Assembly (NCBI GenBank): GCA_963817635.1
Contig: CAWFPR010000002.1
Span: 124,001 to 188,000, forward strand
Reading direction: 5' to 3'
DNA: 64,000 nucleotides
Origin: CAWFPR01 sp963817635
GTDB taxonomy: Bacteria > Acidobacteriota > Vicinamibacteria > Vicinamibacterales > 2-12-FULL-66-21
This document shows positions 25,636 through 36,371 of the stretch, in pieces (position 1 is the first letter of the stretch; every line of letters starts with the position of its first letter). Made by a program: the position numbers and the translations under genes. Under the pieces are notes generated by a model that made no database searches, was not told where the DNA came from, and saw nothing but the letters and a program-made list of their open reading frames with translations.

Positions 25636-27219
25636 GAAGTACAAGCCGGAAGATTTCATCGCCATCGCCTGGGCGCGGCGGTGGTTCGTCATCATTCCCT
25701 TCCTGCTGGTGGGGACGGGCGCGGTCGTCTACGCGCAGATCCAGCCGAACCGCTACCGGTCGGCGACGCAGATCCAGGTCGTCCCGCAGCAGGTGCCGAC
25801 CAACTACGTCCAGTCCACGGTGACGACGCTGCTGTCGGACCGGCTGAACATGATCAGCCAGGATCATCCTCAGCCGCACCCGCCTCGAGCGGATCGTGGA
25901 CGAATTCGATCTGTATCCGCAAGAGCGCAAGACGATGATCATGCAGGACGTGATCGAGCAGATGCGGAAGGACATCGGCGTGACGATCGCGCCGAACCGG
26001 AACCGGCGGGCCGACAACGGCGCCTTCGTCGTCAGCTACCAGTCCGAGAACCCCAGGACCGCACTCGCGGTGACGGAGCGGCTCGCCTACGCTCTTCATC
26101 CGCGAGAACACGTCAGACCGCACAGGTCATGGCCGACGCCACGAACCAGTTCCTCGAGGCCCAGCTCGAAGAGGCGCGGCGCAAGCTGGTCGATCACGAG
26201 ACGCGGCTGAAGGAGTTCCGGGAGAAGAACGCCGGGTCGCTGCCCTCGCAGGTCCCGTCGAACCTCCAGGCCATCCAGACCATGCAGATCCAGCTCCAGA
26301 ACATGGCGGACGAGACCAGCCGCGACCGCGACCGCCGGCTGATCGTCGAGCGGGGGCTCGCCGACACGGCGCAGCAGCCGGTCGTCGAGGCGGCAGGCGA
26401 TCCGGCGGCCGCGGCGGCCGATGCGCCTGTCGCGGAGCGGCTCGCGGCCGCGCGGCGAGTGCTGGCCGCGATGGAAGTGCGCCTCAAGCCCGAGCATCCG
26501 GACGTGGTCCGCATGAAGCACACGATCCGGGATCTCGAGAAGCAGGCCGATGCCGAGGCGCTCGGCCAGCCGGTGTCGGCTGGCAGCACCGCGACGCGCC
26601 CGATGACGCCGGCCGAGCGCCTGCGCCAGACGAAGATGGCCACCGCGCAGGCCGAAATCCAGGTAATCGATCGGCGCATCGCCGAGCGGCAGACCGAGGA
26701 GCAGCAGTTGCGCGCGAAACTCGCGGGCTACCAGTCGCGGCTCGAGGAGTCCCCCGCGCGCGAGACGGAACTCACCGAGTTGATGCGCGACTACGACACG
26801 CTGAAGACCACCTATACGGACCTGCTCAAGAAGAGTCAGTCGTCCAAGCTCGCCCTGAACCTCGAGCAGCGGCAGATTGGCGAGCAGTTCAGGATCGTGG
26901 ACGGCGCGCGGCTCGCCGAGCGGCCGTTCAGCCCGAATCGTCCCCGCATCATCATCATGGGCGCCGTGGCGGGTCTGGGGCTCGGGCTCGGCCTGGTTGC
27001 GCTGCTCGAGTACCGGGACGCCACGTACAAGACCGACGACGACGTGGTCATGGCGCTGGCGCTGCCGGTGCTGGCGATGATTCCCGCCATGGTGACCCGT
27101 GCCGAGGAGCGCGCGAGCACGCGGCGGCGGCGGCTGCTGGGCGTGACGGTCATGGCAAGCGTCCTGGTCGCGGCAGGGCTCGTCGTGTGGAAGCTGCGGC
27201 TCCTCAGGCGTGGATGTGA
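25622..27219 (+). CDS. Wzz-type chain-length determinant (frameshifts)
   Basis: An inner-membrane polysaccharide co-polymerase. The first helix is WFVIIPFLLVGTGAVVYAQI. A long coiled coil follows (EARRKLVDHETRLKEFREKN and RLRQTKMATAQAEIQVIDRR), then FSPNRPRIIIMGAVAGLGLG and a second helix before a short tail. An extra G near 25862 shifts the frame, and DEFDLYPQERKTMIMQDVIE is in the alternate frame until about 26105. No stop is met in the first frame before the next gene, but a TGA at 27217-27219 one frame away gives a normal end (AWM). A 17-base tandem duplication lies at this junction. So the fusion with the ATPase is likely an artefact. Confidence 0.82.
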
Positions 27220-27241
27220 TGCAAGCGTGGATGTGATGTAC
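27208..27241 (+). repeat. 17-bp tandem duplication at the wzz/ATPase junction
   Basis: GCGTGGATGTGATG occurs at 27208-27221 and again at 27225-27238, a 17-base period. Both copies contain TGATG, a stop and start overlap. Because 17 is not a multiple of three, the duplication changes the frame relation of the two genes. Confidence 0.85.
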
Positions 27242-28276
27242 GAGTCATTTTTCGAACTCCGCGAGCGTCCGTTCGACCTGACGCCGAATCCGAGATTCCT
27301 GCTGCTGACGTCGCGGCATCGCGAGGCCCTCAGCAACCTGCACTACGGCGTCACGCGGCAGAAAGGGGTGACGCTGCTGCTCGGGGAAGCGGGCACGGGC
27401 AAGACGACGCTGATTCGCGCCGCGCTTCAGCAGTGGGAGCTGTCCGGCCACCGGATCGCGTATGTGAACAACCCGACGCTGACGCGCGCCGAGTTCCTCG
27501 AATCGGTGGCGCAGGCGCTGGATCTGGGCGCGGAGAACGCCGGGTCGAAAGTCCGCTTCCTGACGGCGCTGACCAGCCTGGTGATGGAGCGGCACGCGCA
27601 GGGACTGGTGACCGGGCTGCTCATCGACGAGGCGCAGTGCCTGTCGGACGAACTGCTCGAGGAAGTGCGGCTGCTCGCCAACATCGAGACGCCGGCCGAG
27701 AAGGTGTTTCCCGTGGTCCTGGCCGGCCAGCCCGAACTCGCCGCGCGGTTGAACGAGCCGGGCCTGCGGCAACTGAAGCAGCGCGTGGCGCTGCGGTGCC
27801 GGCTCGAGCCGCTGGACGTTCGCGAAGTGGCGGCGTACGTCTCCGGCCGCATCCGGCTGGCCGGCGGCGTCAGCCGGGCGCTGTTCACCCGGGAGGCGGT
27901 GATGGCGATCCACGAGTACTGGGGGGATCCCCCGCGTCATCAACGTGATCTGCGACAACGTGCTGCTGTCGGCGTTCGCGACCAGTCAGAGTCCGGCGCC
28001 GCGGTCGCTCGTCGAGGAAGTCTGCCGCGATTTCGACATTTCGCGTCAGCCGGCAGGCGCCGAGCGACGATACCGGTTCCGCGCTGGCCGACCCGGAACC
28101 TGCGCCGGGGCTCCAGGAGGCGACCAGGCAGGCCGCGGCGCCGGCGGCGCCGGCGGGCAACGCCGTGACGCACGATGCCGGGCCGGATCGCCGGCACAGC
28201 GTCCGCCCGAGCCCGCGAGCGGCGGCCGCTCGCTGTTCGGCCACTTCACACCAAAACGACGGTTCTCTTTTTCTGA
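27236..28276 (+). CDS. XrtA-associated AAA ATPase (ExeA/GspA-like)
   Basis: An ATPase of the type encoded beside Wzz and the tyrosine kinase in exosortase-A polysaccharide loci. It starts MYESFFELRERPFDLTPNPR, then Walker A LLLGEAGTGKTTLIRAAL and Walker B GLLIDEAQCLSDELLEEVRL, and FPVVLAGQPELAARL. The frame shifts near 27925, where the native RVINVICDNVLLSAFATSQ continues in the next frame. The C-terminus is low-complexity, Ala/Pro-rich, and ends at GRSLFGHFTPKRRFSF. A lost T in the T-run just before 28276 would give a natural end. Energy coupling for chain-length control is inferred. Confidence 0.8.
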
Positions 28277-28293
28277 TTGGCGAGGTTGATCTG

Positions 28294-29253
28294 ATGAGTC
28301 GCGTGAGCGAAGCGCTCGCACGAGCGCAAGGCGGCGGTCTCGACGTTGGCGCACCCCTCGTGTCGCCCGATGCTCCCGAGGCAACGCTGCCGCAGGAGTC
28401 GGCGGGCGAGGCCGAGGCGTGGGTCTCCGAAACCGTGCGGACCGCGGACGCGCAGCCGGCACCCGAGGCGGCACCGGCCGAGGGCGGCCCGGCCGAGCTG
28501 AGCCTGAACGAGCAGGCGCTCGACGCCGCCGCCGGGGCGCGCGCGCTCGGCCGGAGCGATGCGGCGCAGGAAAAACTGATCATGGCGCCCGGGCTCGAGC
28601 AGGGATGCGTGGAGCAGTACCGCCGCCTCGCGGCGCGGCTGCACCTGGCCCAGGCCGAGCACGGCATCAAGGTCGTGATGATCGCCAGCGCGCTGCCCCA
28701 GGAGGGGAAGACCCTGACGGCCGCGAACCTCGCCCTGACGCTGAGCGAGTCGTACCACAGGAACGTGCTGCTCATCGACGGCGACCTGCGCCGGCCGTCC
28801 GTGCACGAAGTGTTCAAGATCCCGAACCTCACGGGGCTGAACGACGGCGTGAAGTCCGACACCGAGCGGAAGGTGCCGCTCGTGCACTGGTCCGAGTGCC
28901 TGACGCTCGTGACCGCCGGCCGTCCCGATCCCGATCCGATGCGGGTGCTGTCGTCGGGGCGGATGAAGAAGGTGATCGCCGAGGCCGGCGCGAAGTTCGA
29001 CTGGGTCATCATCGACACGCCGCCGGTGGGCCTGCTGACCGACGCGAGCCTCTTTGCCGCCATGGTGGACACGGTGGTCCTCGTCATCGAGGCCGGGCGG
29101 ACGCCGCATGCCGACATCGAGCGGGCCGTGCAGGCCCTCGGGCGCGATCGGATCTTCGGTGTGGTGCTCAATCGCACGAACCTGAAGCGCCACGTGTCGT
29201 ACACGCGCTACAACTACGGGTACGGATACGGAAAGGCGACGGCCTCGCGCTGA
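28294..29253 (+). CDS. Exopolysaccharide tyrosine autokinase (CpsD/BY-kinase)
   Basis: A cytoplasmic bacterial tyrosine kinase of 319 residues that works with Wzz. It has a variable Ala/Pro/Glu-rich N-terminus, Walker A SALPQEGKT (132-140), Walker A' LLIDGDLRRP (159-168) and Walker B DWVIIDTPPVGLLTDA. The C-terminal cluster SYTRYNYGYGYGKA has five Tyr, the likely autophosphorylation sites. The N-terminal SRVSEALARAQ is typical of the XrtA-associated group. It starts shortly after the ATPase and is followed two bases after its stop by the sugar transferase, so it is co-transcribed. Phosphorylation state would set chain length or assembly. Confidence 0.9.
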   Translation: MSRVSEALARAQGGGLDVGAPLVSPDAPEATLPQESAGEAEAWVSETVRTADAQPAPEAAPAEGGPAELSLNEQALDAAAGARALGRSDAAQEKLIMAPGLEQGCVEQYRRLAARLHLAQAEHGIKVVMIASALPQEGKTLTAANLALTLSESYHRNVLLIDGDLRRPSVHEVFKIPNLTGLNDGVKSDTERKVPLVHWSECLTLVTAGRPDPDPMRVLSSGRMKKVIAEAGAKFDWVIIDTPPVGLLTDASLFAAMVDTVVLVIEAGRTPHADIERAVQALGRDRIFGVVLNRTNLKRHVSYTRYNYGYGYGKATASR

Positions 29254-29254
29254 A

Positions 29255-30644
29255 ATGAGAAAAGTCCTCATGGGGCGGGTGACGCTGAGGGCCGGGAGCC
29301 TGATTGCGTTCGAGACTGTACTGATCTGTGGTGCCGTCATCTTCGCCGCCTACGTGCGTCTCGGAGCGGAGGCCTTCTCGCTGGCGGCCGACGAGTGGCC
29401 CAAGTGGCTGCTCATCCCCCTGGTGACCCAGATCTGCCTCTACTACACCGATCTGTACGACCTGCGGGTGATCTCCGACCGGCGGGAGCTGTTCGTCCGC
29501 GCGGTGCACGCGCTCGGGGCGACGTCGTTCCTGCTCGCGGCGCTGTACTACTGGTTCCCCGACCTGGTCATCGGCCGCGGCGTCTTCATCCTGGCAGCGC
29601 TCTGCGTCATCACGCTGGTGCTCGGCTGGCGCGTCGTCTTCGAATGGGCCAACCGCCACGTCGCGCCGCAGGGAACGCCTGCTCCTCGTGGGCACGAACG
29701 AAGGGGCGGTCCGCCTGGCGCGCGAGCTGTACGAGCGGCGCAACCTGGGCGTCGAGATCGTCGGCTTCATCGATCCCGACCCGGCCCGCGTCGGCGTGCC
29801 GGTGCTGAATCCCGGCGTGGTCGGCACGATCGACGACATCCCCACCGTCGCGCGCGCGCTCGGCGTCGATCGGGTGGTCGTCAGCCTGGCCGACGCCCGC
29901 GGCAAGCTGCCGATGGACAAGCTGCTCGAGATGCGGCTCGACGGTGTGGCGTTCGATCACCTGGCGTCCGTGTACGAGGAGTACACCGGGAAGATCGCCA
30001 TCGAGAACCTGCGTCCGAGCTGGCTGATTTTTTCGCCGGGCTTCCGGAAGGGGCGCCTCCTCCAGGCGAGCAAGCGGACGGTCGATCTGGTGGCCTCCGC
30101 GCTGGGGCTGATCCTGGCGGCCCCCATCATGCTGCTGGTCGCGCTGGCCGTGCGGCTGACGTCGCGCGGCCCCGTCTTCTACCACCAGCGGCGCGTGGGG
30201 CAGCACGGGCTCGTGTTCGTGCTGCACAAGTTCCGGTCGATGCGGGCCGATGCCGAAGCCGAGACCGGCGCGGTGTGGGCGACGAGCGGCGACGCGCGGG
30301 TCACGCCGATCGGACGCTTCCTGCGCAAGACCCGGCTCGACGAGCTGCCGCAGCTCTGGAACGTGTTCTGCGGCGACATGAGCCTCGTGGGCCCGCGGCC
30401 GGAGCGTCCGGAGTTCGTTCTCGGGCTCACGAAGGACATCCCCTTCTACGGCCAGCGCCACATCGTCAAGCCGGGGGTGACCGGCTGGGCGCAGGTGAGC
30501 TACGCCTATGCCGACACCGTCGAGGGGACGCTCGAGAAGCTCCAGTACGACCTGTTCTACATCAAGAACCTGTCGCTGACGCTCGACCTGTTCATCCTGT
30601 TCAAGACCATCAAGACCGTACTGACCCGCAGGGGGGCACAATGA
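29255..30644 (+). CDS. Undecaprenyl-phosphate sugar phosphotransferase (one frameshift)
   Basis: The enzyme that starts the repeat unit by putting a sugar phosphate on the lipid carrier. The N-terminal half has several membrane helices (LLIPLVTQICLYYTDLYDLR, FILAALCVITLVLGWRVVFE), then a CoA-binding-like Rossmann region. The catalytic half is conserved: KRTVDLVASALGLILAAPIM, YHQRRVGQHG, LHKFRSMRADAE, TRLDELPQLWNVFCGDMSLV and GPRPERPEFV. Removing one G from GGG at 29671-29673 joins the halves (QERLLLVGTNEGAVRLAREL). It matches the sugar-transferase group found in PEP-CTERM/XrtA systems. Its stop overlaps the deacetylase ATG. Confidence 0.92.
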
Positions 30645-31555
30645 AGACCGCACCGCCGCCCGCCGGGCCGCCCATCGTCAACGCCATGACCGTGGACGTG
30701 GAGGACTACTTCCAGGTCAGCGCGTTCGAAGGATTCGCGCCGCGTCACCGGTGGGACGAGTTCGAGAGCCGCGTATCGGCCAACACGGATCGCCTCCTCG
30801 CGATTTTCGACGAGGCGTCCGTCAAGGCGACCTTCTTCATCCTGGGGTGGGTCGCCGAGCGGCACCCGGAACTCGTCCGGCGGATCGCCGCGGCGGGCCA
30901 CGAAATCGCCTCGCACGGTTACGCGCACCGGCTCGTCTACGACCTGACGCGCAGCGCGTTCCGCGACGACGTGAGGCGCTCGAAAGGACTCCTCGAATCG
31001 GCATCGGGTCAGCCGGTGCTCGGCTACCGGGCGCCGAGCTATTCGGTGACGCCGCGATCGCTGTGGGCGCTCGACGTCCTCATCGAGGAGGGGTTCACGT
31101 ACGACACGAGCATCTTCCCGATCCATCACGATCGCTACGGCATTCCGCTCTCGCCGCGCGAGCCGTACCTGATCGAGCGCGACAGCGGATCGCTCATCGA
31201 GGCGCCGGGTTCGGCGATCCGGCTCGGCCCGCTGAACCTGCCGGTCGGCGGCGGCGGCTACTTCCGCCTGCTGCCGTACGCCTGGACCGAGTGGGGGATC
31301 CGGCGGATCAACGAGCAGGAGCGGCGCGCGGCGATCTTCTACCTGCATCCGTGGGAAATCGATCCGGCCCAGCCGCGGCTCCCCGCCGGCCGCCTGAGCC
31401 GCCTGCGGCACTACCGCAACCTCGACCAGACCGAACCGAGGCTGAAGCGGCTGATCTCGGAATTCCGGTTCGGGACGATGCGGCAGATCCTGCAGCCCAT
31501 GGGCGCCACGCGGCGCGCGGCCGTCGGCGCCGAAGCGCTGCCGTACTGCTGGTAG
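30641..31555 (+). CDS. XrtA-system polysaccharide deacetylase (DUF3473 type)
   Basis: A NodB-fold polysaccharide deacetylase of 304 residues. It has MTVDVEDYFQVSAF with the first catalytic Asp, ATFFILGWVAERHPELVRRI, SHGYAHRLVYDL with the zinc His pair, RAPSYSVTPRSLWAL and FYLHPWEIDPAQP. The C-terminal DUF3473-like extension marks the subgroup encoded in exosortase-A clusters. The stop of the sugar transferase overlaps its ATG. It probably removes acetyl groups from the polymer or from an intermediate; the exact substrate is unknown. Confidence 0.92.
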   Translation: MKTAPPPAGPPIVNAMTVDVEDYFQVSAFEGFAPRHRWDEFESRVSANTDRLLAIFDEASVKATFFILGWVAERHPELVRRIAAAGHEIASHGYAHRLVYDLTRSAFRDDVRRSKGLLESASGQPVLGYRAPSYSVTPRSLWALDVLIEEGFTYDTSIFPIHHDRYGIPLSPREPYLIERDSGSLIEAPGSAIRLGPLNLPVGGGGYFRLLPYAWTEWGIRRINEQERRAAIFYLHPWEIDPAQPRLPAGRLSRLRHYRNLDQTEPRLKRLISEFRFGTMRQILQPMGATRRAAVGAEALPYCW

Positions 31556-31577
31556 CCAACGGCAGGGGACAAGGCAC

Positions 31578-32925
31578 ATGGACATAGCAGTCATCGGCAC
31601 GGGATACGTCGGCCTCGTGAGCGGCGCCTGCTTTGCCGATTTCGGGCACTCGGTCGTCTGTCTCGATACGAATGCCTCCCGGATCGCGACGCTCGGCCGC
31701 GGCGAGATTCCCTTCTTCGAGCCGGGCCTGGCCGAGCTCGTCGCCCGCAACAGTCACGCGGGCCGCCTCCATTTCACGACCGACATGGCCGCCGCCGTGG
31801 CACCCGCGACGGTGGTGTTCCTGGCGGTCGGCACGCCGGAAGGTCAGGGGGGTTCCGTCGATCTGTCGCAGGTGGAGGGCGCCGTGCAGGCGCTGGCGCC
31901 CGTGCTCGACGGACGCTACCGCGTGCTGGTGACCAAGAGCACCGTCCCCGTGGGAACGGGCGAATGGCTGCGGGGGCTCGTCGCACGGCTGGCGCCGCCG
32001 AGCGCCCACGTCGACATCGCGTCGAACCCCGAGTTCCTGCGCGAAGGGTCGGCGATCAACGACTTCATGCGGCCCGACCGCGTGGTCATCGGGACGGCGA
32101 CCTCGCACGCCGCCGACGTGATGCGGGAGATCTACCGGCCGCTCTTCCTGATCGAAACGCCGATGCTCATGACCGACATCGCGACGGCCGAGATGATCAA
32201 GGTCGCGTCGAACGCCTTCCTCGCCGTCAAGATCAGCTTCATGAACGAGATCGCCCACCTGTGCGATCGCGCCGGCGCCGACGTGCACGGGGTCGCGCGG
32301 GGCATGGGCCTCGACAAGCGGATCGGGCCCAAGTTCCTCCACCCGGGCCCCGGATATGGCGGCTCGTGCTTCCCGAAGGACACGCGCGGCCTGGCGGCGC
32401 TCGGGAAGTCCCTCGGCGTGCCCCAGCAGATCGTCGAGAGCGCGATCGGCGTCAACGACGCCCAGCAGGGCCTCGTGGCGGCGAAACTGTCCGCGGCGAT
32501 TGGCGGCTTCGCCGGCCGGACGGTGGCGGTCCTCGGCCTGTCGTTCAAGCCGAATACCAGCGACGTGCGCGAGGCGCCGGCGCTGCACCTCTGCCGCCGC
32601 CTGGTGGCCGCGGGCGCGACCGTCAGGGCCTGCGATCCGGTCGCGGCCGACGAAGCGCGCGCGGCGCTCTCGGAGCTGGGCGAGCGCGGTCACCTTCGCG
32701 GCCGACGCCTACGACGCCGCGGCGGGCGCCGATGCCGCGGTGATCATGACGGAGTGGAACGAATTCCGGAACCTCGACCTCAGGCGCCTGCGCGGCGTGA
32801 TGCGCACCCCCGTCCTGTTCGACACGCGCAACGTGCTCGATCCGTCCCGTCCGCGCGAGCTCGGCTTCGCGTATCTCTCCACGGGACGCCAGGCCGTCGG
32901 CTCGGCTCCGGGGGTGGCGGTCTAG
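31578..32925 (+). CDS. ugd: UDP-glucose 6-dehydrogenase (frameshift near C-terminus)
   Basis: Makes UDP-glucuronate for the polymer. The NAD fold IAVIGTGYVGLVSGACFADF, the Thr-rich LAVGTPEGQGGSVDLS, SNPEFLREGSAINDFMRPDR, and the catalytic Cys in GPGYGGSCFPKDTRGLAAL are all intact. The substrate region VLGLSFKPNTSDVREAPALH follows. Near 32685 the frame shifts; AADAYDAAAGADAAVIMTEW and LFDTRNVLDPSRPRELGFAY complete a normal C-terminus. A second dehydrogenase, closer to GDP-mannose enzymes, lies at 60772, so two nucleotide-uronate sugars may be made. Confidence 0.92.
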
Positions 32926-32926
32926 G

Positions 32927-33986
32927 ATGATTTCAATGGCAGACGGGCGGGCGCCCGGCCTCCTCTCGATTGGCGCCGTGGACGATCGCGTGTGGGACGC
33001 CTACGTCGATGGCCACCCGCACCGGAGCGCCTATCACTACGCGGGGTGGCCCCGCCTCATCGCGCGCGCCTTCCACCACGAAGCGGTGCTGCTCGCGGCG
33101 ACGGCCGGCGGCGGCGTCGCCGGCGTGCTGCCGCTCATCGTCATGCGAAGCCGCGTCTTCGGGCGCTTCGTCGTGTCGCTGCCGTTCCTGAACGAAGGCG
33201 GGCTCCTCGCCGACGACGAGACGGTGGAAGGCGCAGCTGATCGACGCTGCCGTGGACGTGGCCCGGCGGGCGGACGCCCAGTACCTCGAGCTGCGGCACA
33301 CGCGGCGCCACAGTCCCACCCTGTCGCAGCGCCAGCACAAGGTGGCGATGTCGCTCGCGCTCAGCGCCACCGCCGACGAGCAGTGGAAGGCGATCGACCG
33401 CAAGCTGCGCAACCAGGTGCGCAAGGCGGAGAAGAGCGGGCTGACGGTCACGACAGGCGGCGAAGAGCTGATCGGCGCCTTCTACAAGGTGTTCGCGCGC
33501 AACATGCGCGATCTGGGAACGCCCGTCTTCGGGGTGTCGCTCTTTCGCGAGACGCTGCGTACGTTCCCCGAGCAGAGCCGCGTGTTCTGCGCGTATCACG
33601 AGGGCCGGCCGGTCGCCGCGTCGATCGTGCACTGGCGCGGCGACAGCATCGAGGTGATCTGGGCGTCGGCGCTGCGCGAGGCGAACCCCCTCTGCGCCAA
33701 CGTGCTGCTGTACTGGCACATGCTGCAGTTCGCGATCGCGCAGGGCTGCCGCCGGTTCGAGTTCGGCCGCTGCACGCCCGGCGAAGGGCCGTTTCAGTTC
33801 AAGCGGCAGTGGGGCGCGGAGCCGCGTCCGCTGGTCTGGGAGTACTGGCACTCGCGGCTGACGGCCGACGTGGACAAGTCGCCGGCCAACCCGAAGTACC
33901 GGGCCGCCGTGGCGCTCTGGCAGCGGCTGCCGCTCGGCGTGACGACCGCCGTGGGCCCGCGCATAGTCCGCAGCATCCCGTGCTGA
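32927..33986 (+). CDS. FemAB-family, XrtA/PEP-CTERM-associated protein (frameshift)
   Basis: A protein of the FemAB/GNAT-like fold that is regularly encoded in exosortase-A exopolysaccharide clusters. SVSD-type N-terminal features are replaced here by WDAYVDGHPHRSAYHYAGW and FVVSLPFLNEGGLLADDETV. After an indel near 33230 the second half has KLRNQVRKAEKSGLTVTTGG, FYKVFARNMRDLGTPVF and FEFGRCTPGEGPFQFKRQWG. The family may add amino acids or acyl groups to a glycan, by analogy with peptidoglycan Fem ligases; this is not shown for this group. It follows ugd after one base. Confidence 0.86.
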
Positions 33987-33988
33987 CG

Positions 33989-36371
33989 ATGGCGAAGATC
34001 ATTGCCCTCGCGTCGCTCGGCGTCCTGGTGTACGTGTACGCCGGCTACCCGCTCGTCCTGCAACTGCTCGTGTGGATCCGGGGCGCCCGCGCCGTGCGCC
34101 GCGGGACCCGCGCTTCCGAAGGTCAGCCTCGTCATTTCCGCCTACAACGAAGAGCAGGTGATCGAGGGCAAGATCACCAACGCGCTGGCGCTCGACTATC
34201 CCGCGAACCTGCTCGAGATCGTCGTCGTGTCGGACGCCTCGTCCGACGGCACCGACAGGATCGTCCGCCGGTTCGCCGGCGCCGGCGTGCGCCTGTTCCG
34301 CCAGGCGGACCGCCGCGGAAAGACGGCCGGGCTGAACGCGGTGATGCCGACGCTGGGCGGCGACGTAGTCGTCTTCTCGGACGCCAACGCGCTCTACACG
34401 ACGGACGCCATCCGGATGCTCGTCCGCAACTTCGCCGATCCCCAGGTCGGCTGCGTGACCGGCGAGGCGCGATACCTCAAGGGGAACCGATCGACGGCCG
34501 ACGTGAGCGAGCGCGCGTACTGGAGCTACGAGATCGCGATCAAGCGGCTCGAAACCGCGCTGTGGTCCATGGTCGGCGGCGACGGCGCGATCTACGCCAT
34601 CCGCAGGCCGCTGTGGCGGGCCCTGCCGGAAGACGCGATCAACGATTTCCTCAACCCGCTCCAGATCGTGGGGGCGGGCTGGCGCGGCGTCTACGAGCCC
34701 GAGGCGATCTGCCACGAGGAAACCGCGGCCGGCATCGGCCGCGAATGGAAGCGCCGCGTCCGCATCGTCAGCCGGAGCTGGCGCGCGGTGTTCCAGGCGG
34801 GCCGCGTGCTGAACCCGTTCCGCGTCGGCCTCTTCGCCTGGTGCCTGCTGTCGCACAAGGTGCTGCGGTGGTTCTCCGGGCTCTTCCTCGGCCTCGCCAT
34901 CGCGGGGATCACCGTCGCCTCCGTGTCGCACGGCGTGTGGCCCCACCTGCTGTCCTTCACCGCCATCGGGCTGGCGGTCGGCCTGACGATGGGCTGGTCG
35001 CGCCGCGCGGCGGCGTTCGCGTCGTATTTCGTGGTCATCAACGCCGCCTCCTTCGTGGGCCTGGTGCGCGGCACATTCGGCAGCGTGTCGGGCGTGTGGG
35101 CGACCCCGCGCGCCGAGGCCGGCCGGGGCTGGGTGGTTCGCCCCGGCATCCCCATCCTCGTGCTGGCGTTCGTGGCGCTGGCGGGCGCGGCGGTGCTGCT
35201 CGCCGCGACCGGCGCGAGGTTCGCCCCGGCGGTGTTCTGGGCGGCGATGGGGACGCTGGCGTACGTCTACGCGGGCTATCCCCTGGTGGTCCGGCTGTGG
35301 GCGGCGATTGCGAGGAAGCTGGTGGTGCCGGCCGCGCCGTATGAACCGAAGGTGTGCGTGCTGATTGCCGCCAACGACGAGGCGGCAGTGATCGCGCGCA
35401 AGGTGGAGAACTCGCTCGCGCTCGACTATCCGATGGACCGGCTCGAGGTCCTGGTGGCCTCGGACGGCTCGTCCGACGGCACGAACGAGATCGTCCGCGG
35501 CTTCGCGCCGCGCGTGGAGCTGCTGGCGTTCGCCGAGCGGCGGGGGAAGATCGCCGCGATCAACGAAGCGATGGCGAGCGTGGATGCCGACGTGGTGGTG
35601 TTCTCGGACGCCAACACGTTCCTGCGCAAGGACGCCGTCCGCAAGCTGGTGCAGAACTTCGCCGACCCGGAGGTCGGCGCCGTGAGCGGCGACGTCGTGC
35701 TGATTGGCGAACGCGCGTCGCTGGCCAGGTCCGAAGATCTGTACTACCGCTACGAACGGCACCTCCAGCGTCTCGAGTCGGAGATCGGTTCGCTCGTTGG
35801 CGTTGACGGCGCGCTGTACGCGGTGCGCCGCGAGCTGTTCGCGCCGCCGCCGGGCGACACGATCCTCGACGACATGGCCATTCCCATGGCGGTGCTCCGG
35901 ACCGGCCACCGCGTCGTCTTCGAGGTGGACGCGCTGGCCGAGGAGGCCGGCTCCTGTTCGGCGAGCGAGGAGTTCTGGCGCAAGGTCCGCGTCGTGGCCG
36001 GCGCCGTGCAGTTCCTGGTCCGCGCCGACAGCGGCGTGCCCGTGTCGCGCGTCCAGGCGCTCTTCACGCTCGTGTCGCACAAGGCGCTGCGCTGGATGTC
36101 TCCGGCGTTTGCGGGCGTGGCGTTCGCCGCCTCGGTCGTGCTTGCGCCATCGTCCACGTTTTTCGCGTCCGTGCTCGCTGTCGAATGCGGCGTCCTCGCC
36201 CTGGGAGCCGCCGGCTGCATCACGACGCTGCGGCGGTCGAAGATCGTCTCGCTCGCGCACTATTTCTGCCTGGTCCAGACCGCCGCCGCGGTCGGTTTCG
36301 CGAGGGGAATCCTGGGCCGGCAGCCGGTGGCGTGGCGCCGCTTCCAGCGCGCAACGGTGCAGCCGACATGA
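33989..36371 (+). CDS. Double-module family-2 glycosyltransferase (GT2-GT2)
   Basis: A protein of about 794 residues with two homologous glycosyltransferase modules in one frame after an early shift near 34100. Module 1 starts with a helix (LVYVYAGYPLVLQLLVW), then ISAYNEEQVIEGKITNALAL, VVVSDASSDGTDRIV, GDVVVFSDANALY, VGGDGAIYAIRRPLW and SHKVLRWFSGLFL. Module 2 (from about nt 35240) repeats it: LAYVYAGYPLVVRLW, VASDGSSDGTNEIV, DVVVFSDANTFL, VGVDGALYAVRRELF and SHKALRWMSPAFA. Both have the Asp motifs for catalysis, so two linkages could be made. The gap between modules has further membrane helices. The ATG of the next gene overlaps its stop. Confidence 0.88.

Noticed and set aside
23695..25695. 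666-residue open frame on the minus strand
   Set aside because: It is antisense to the export and barrel genes, which have clear signal peptides and domains; no recognisable domain on this strand.
25622..28168. 848-residue Wzz-ATPase fusion protein
   Set aside because: The two families are separate genes in related loci; a duplicated stop-start overlap and frameshifts at the junction explain the open frame.
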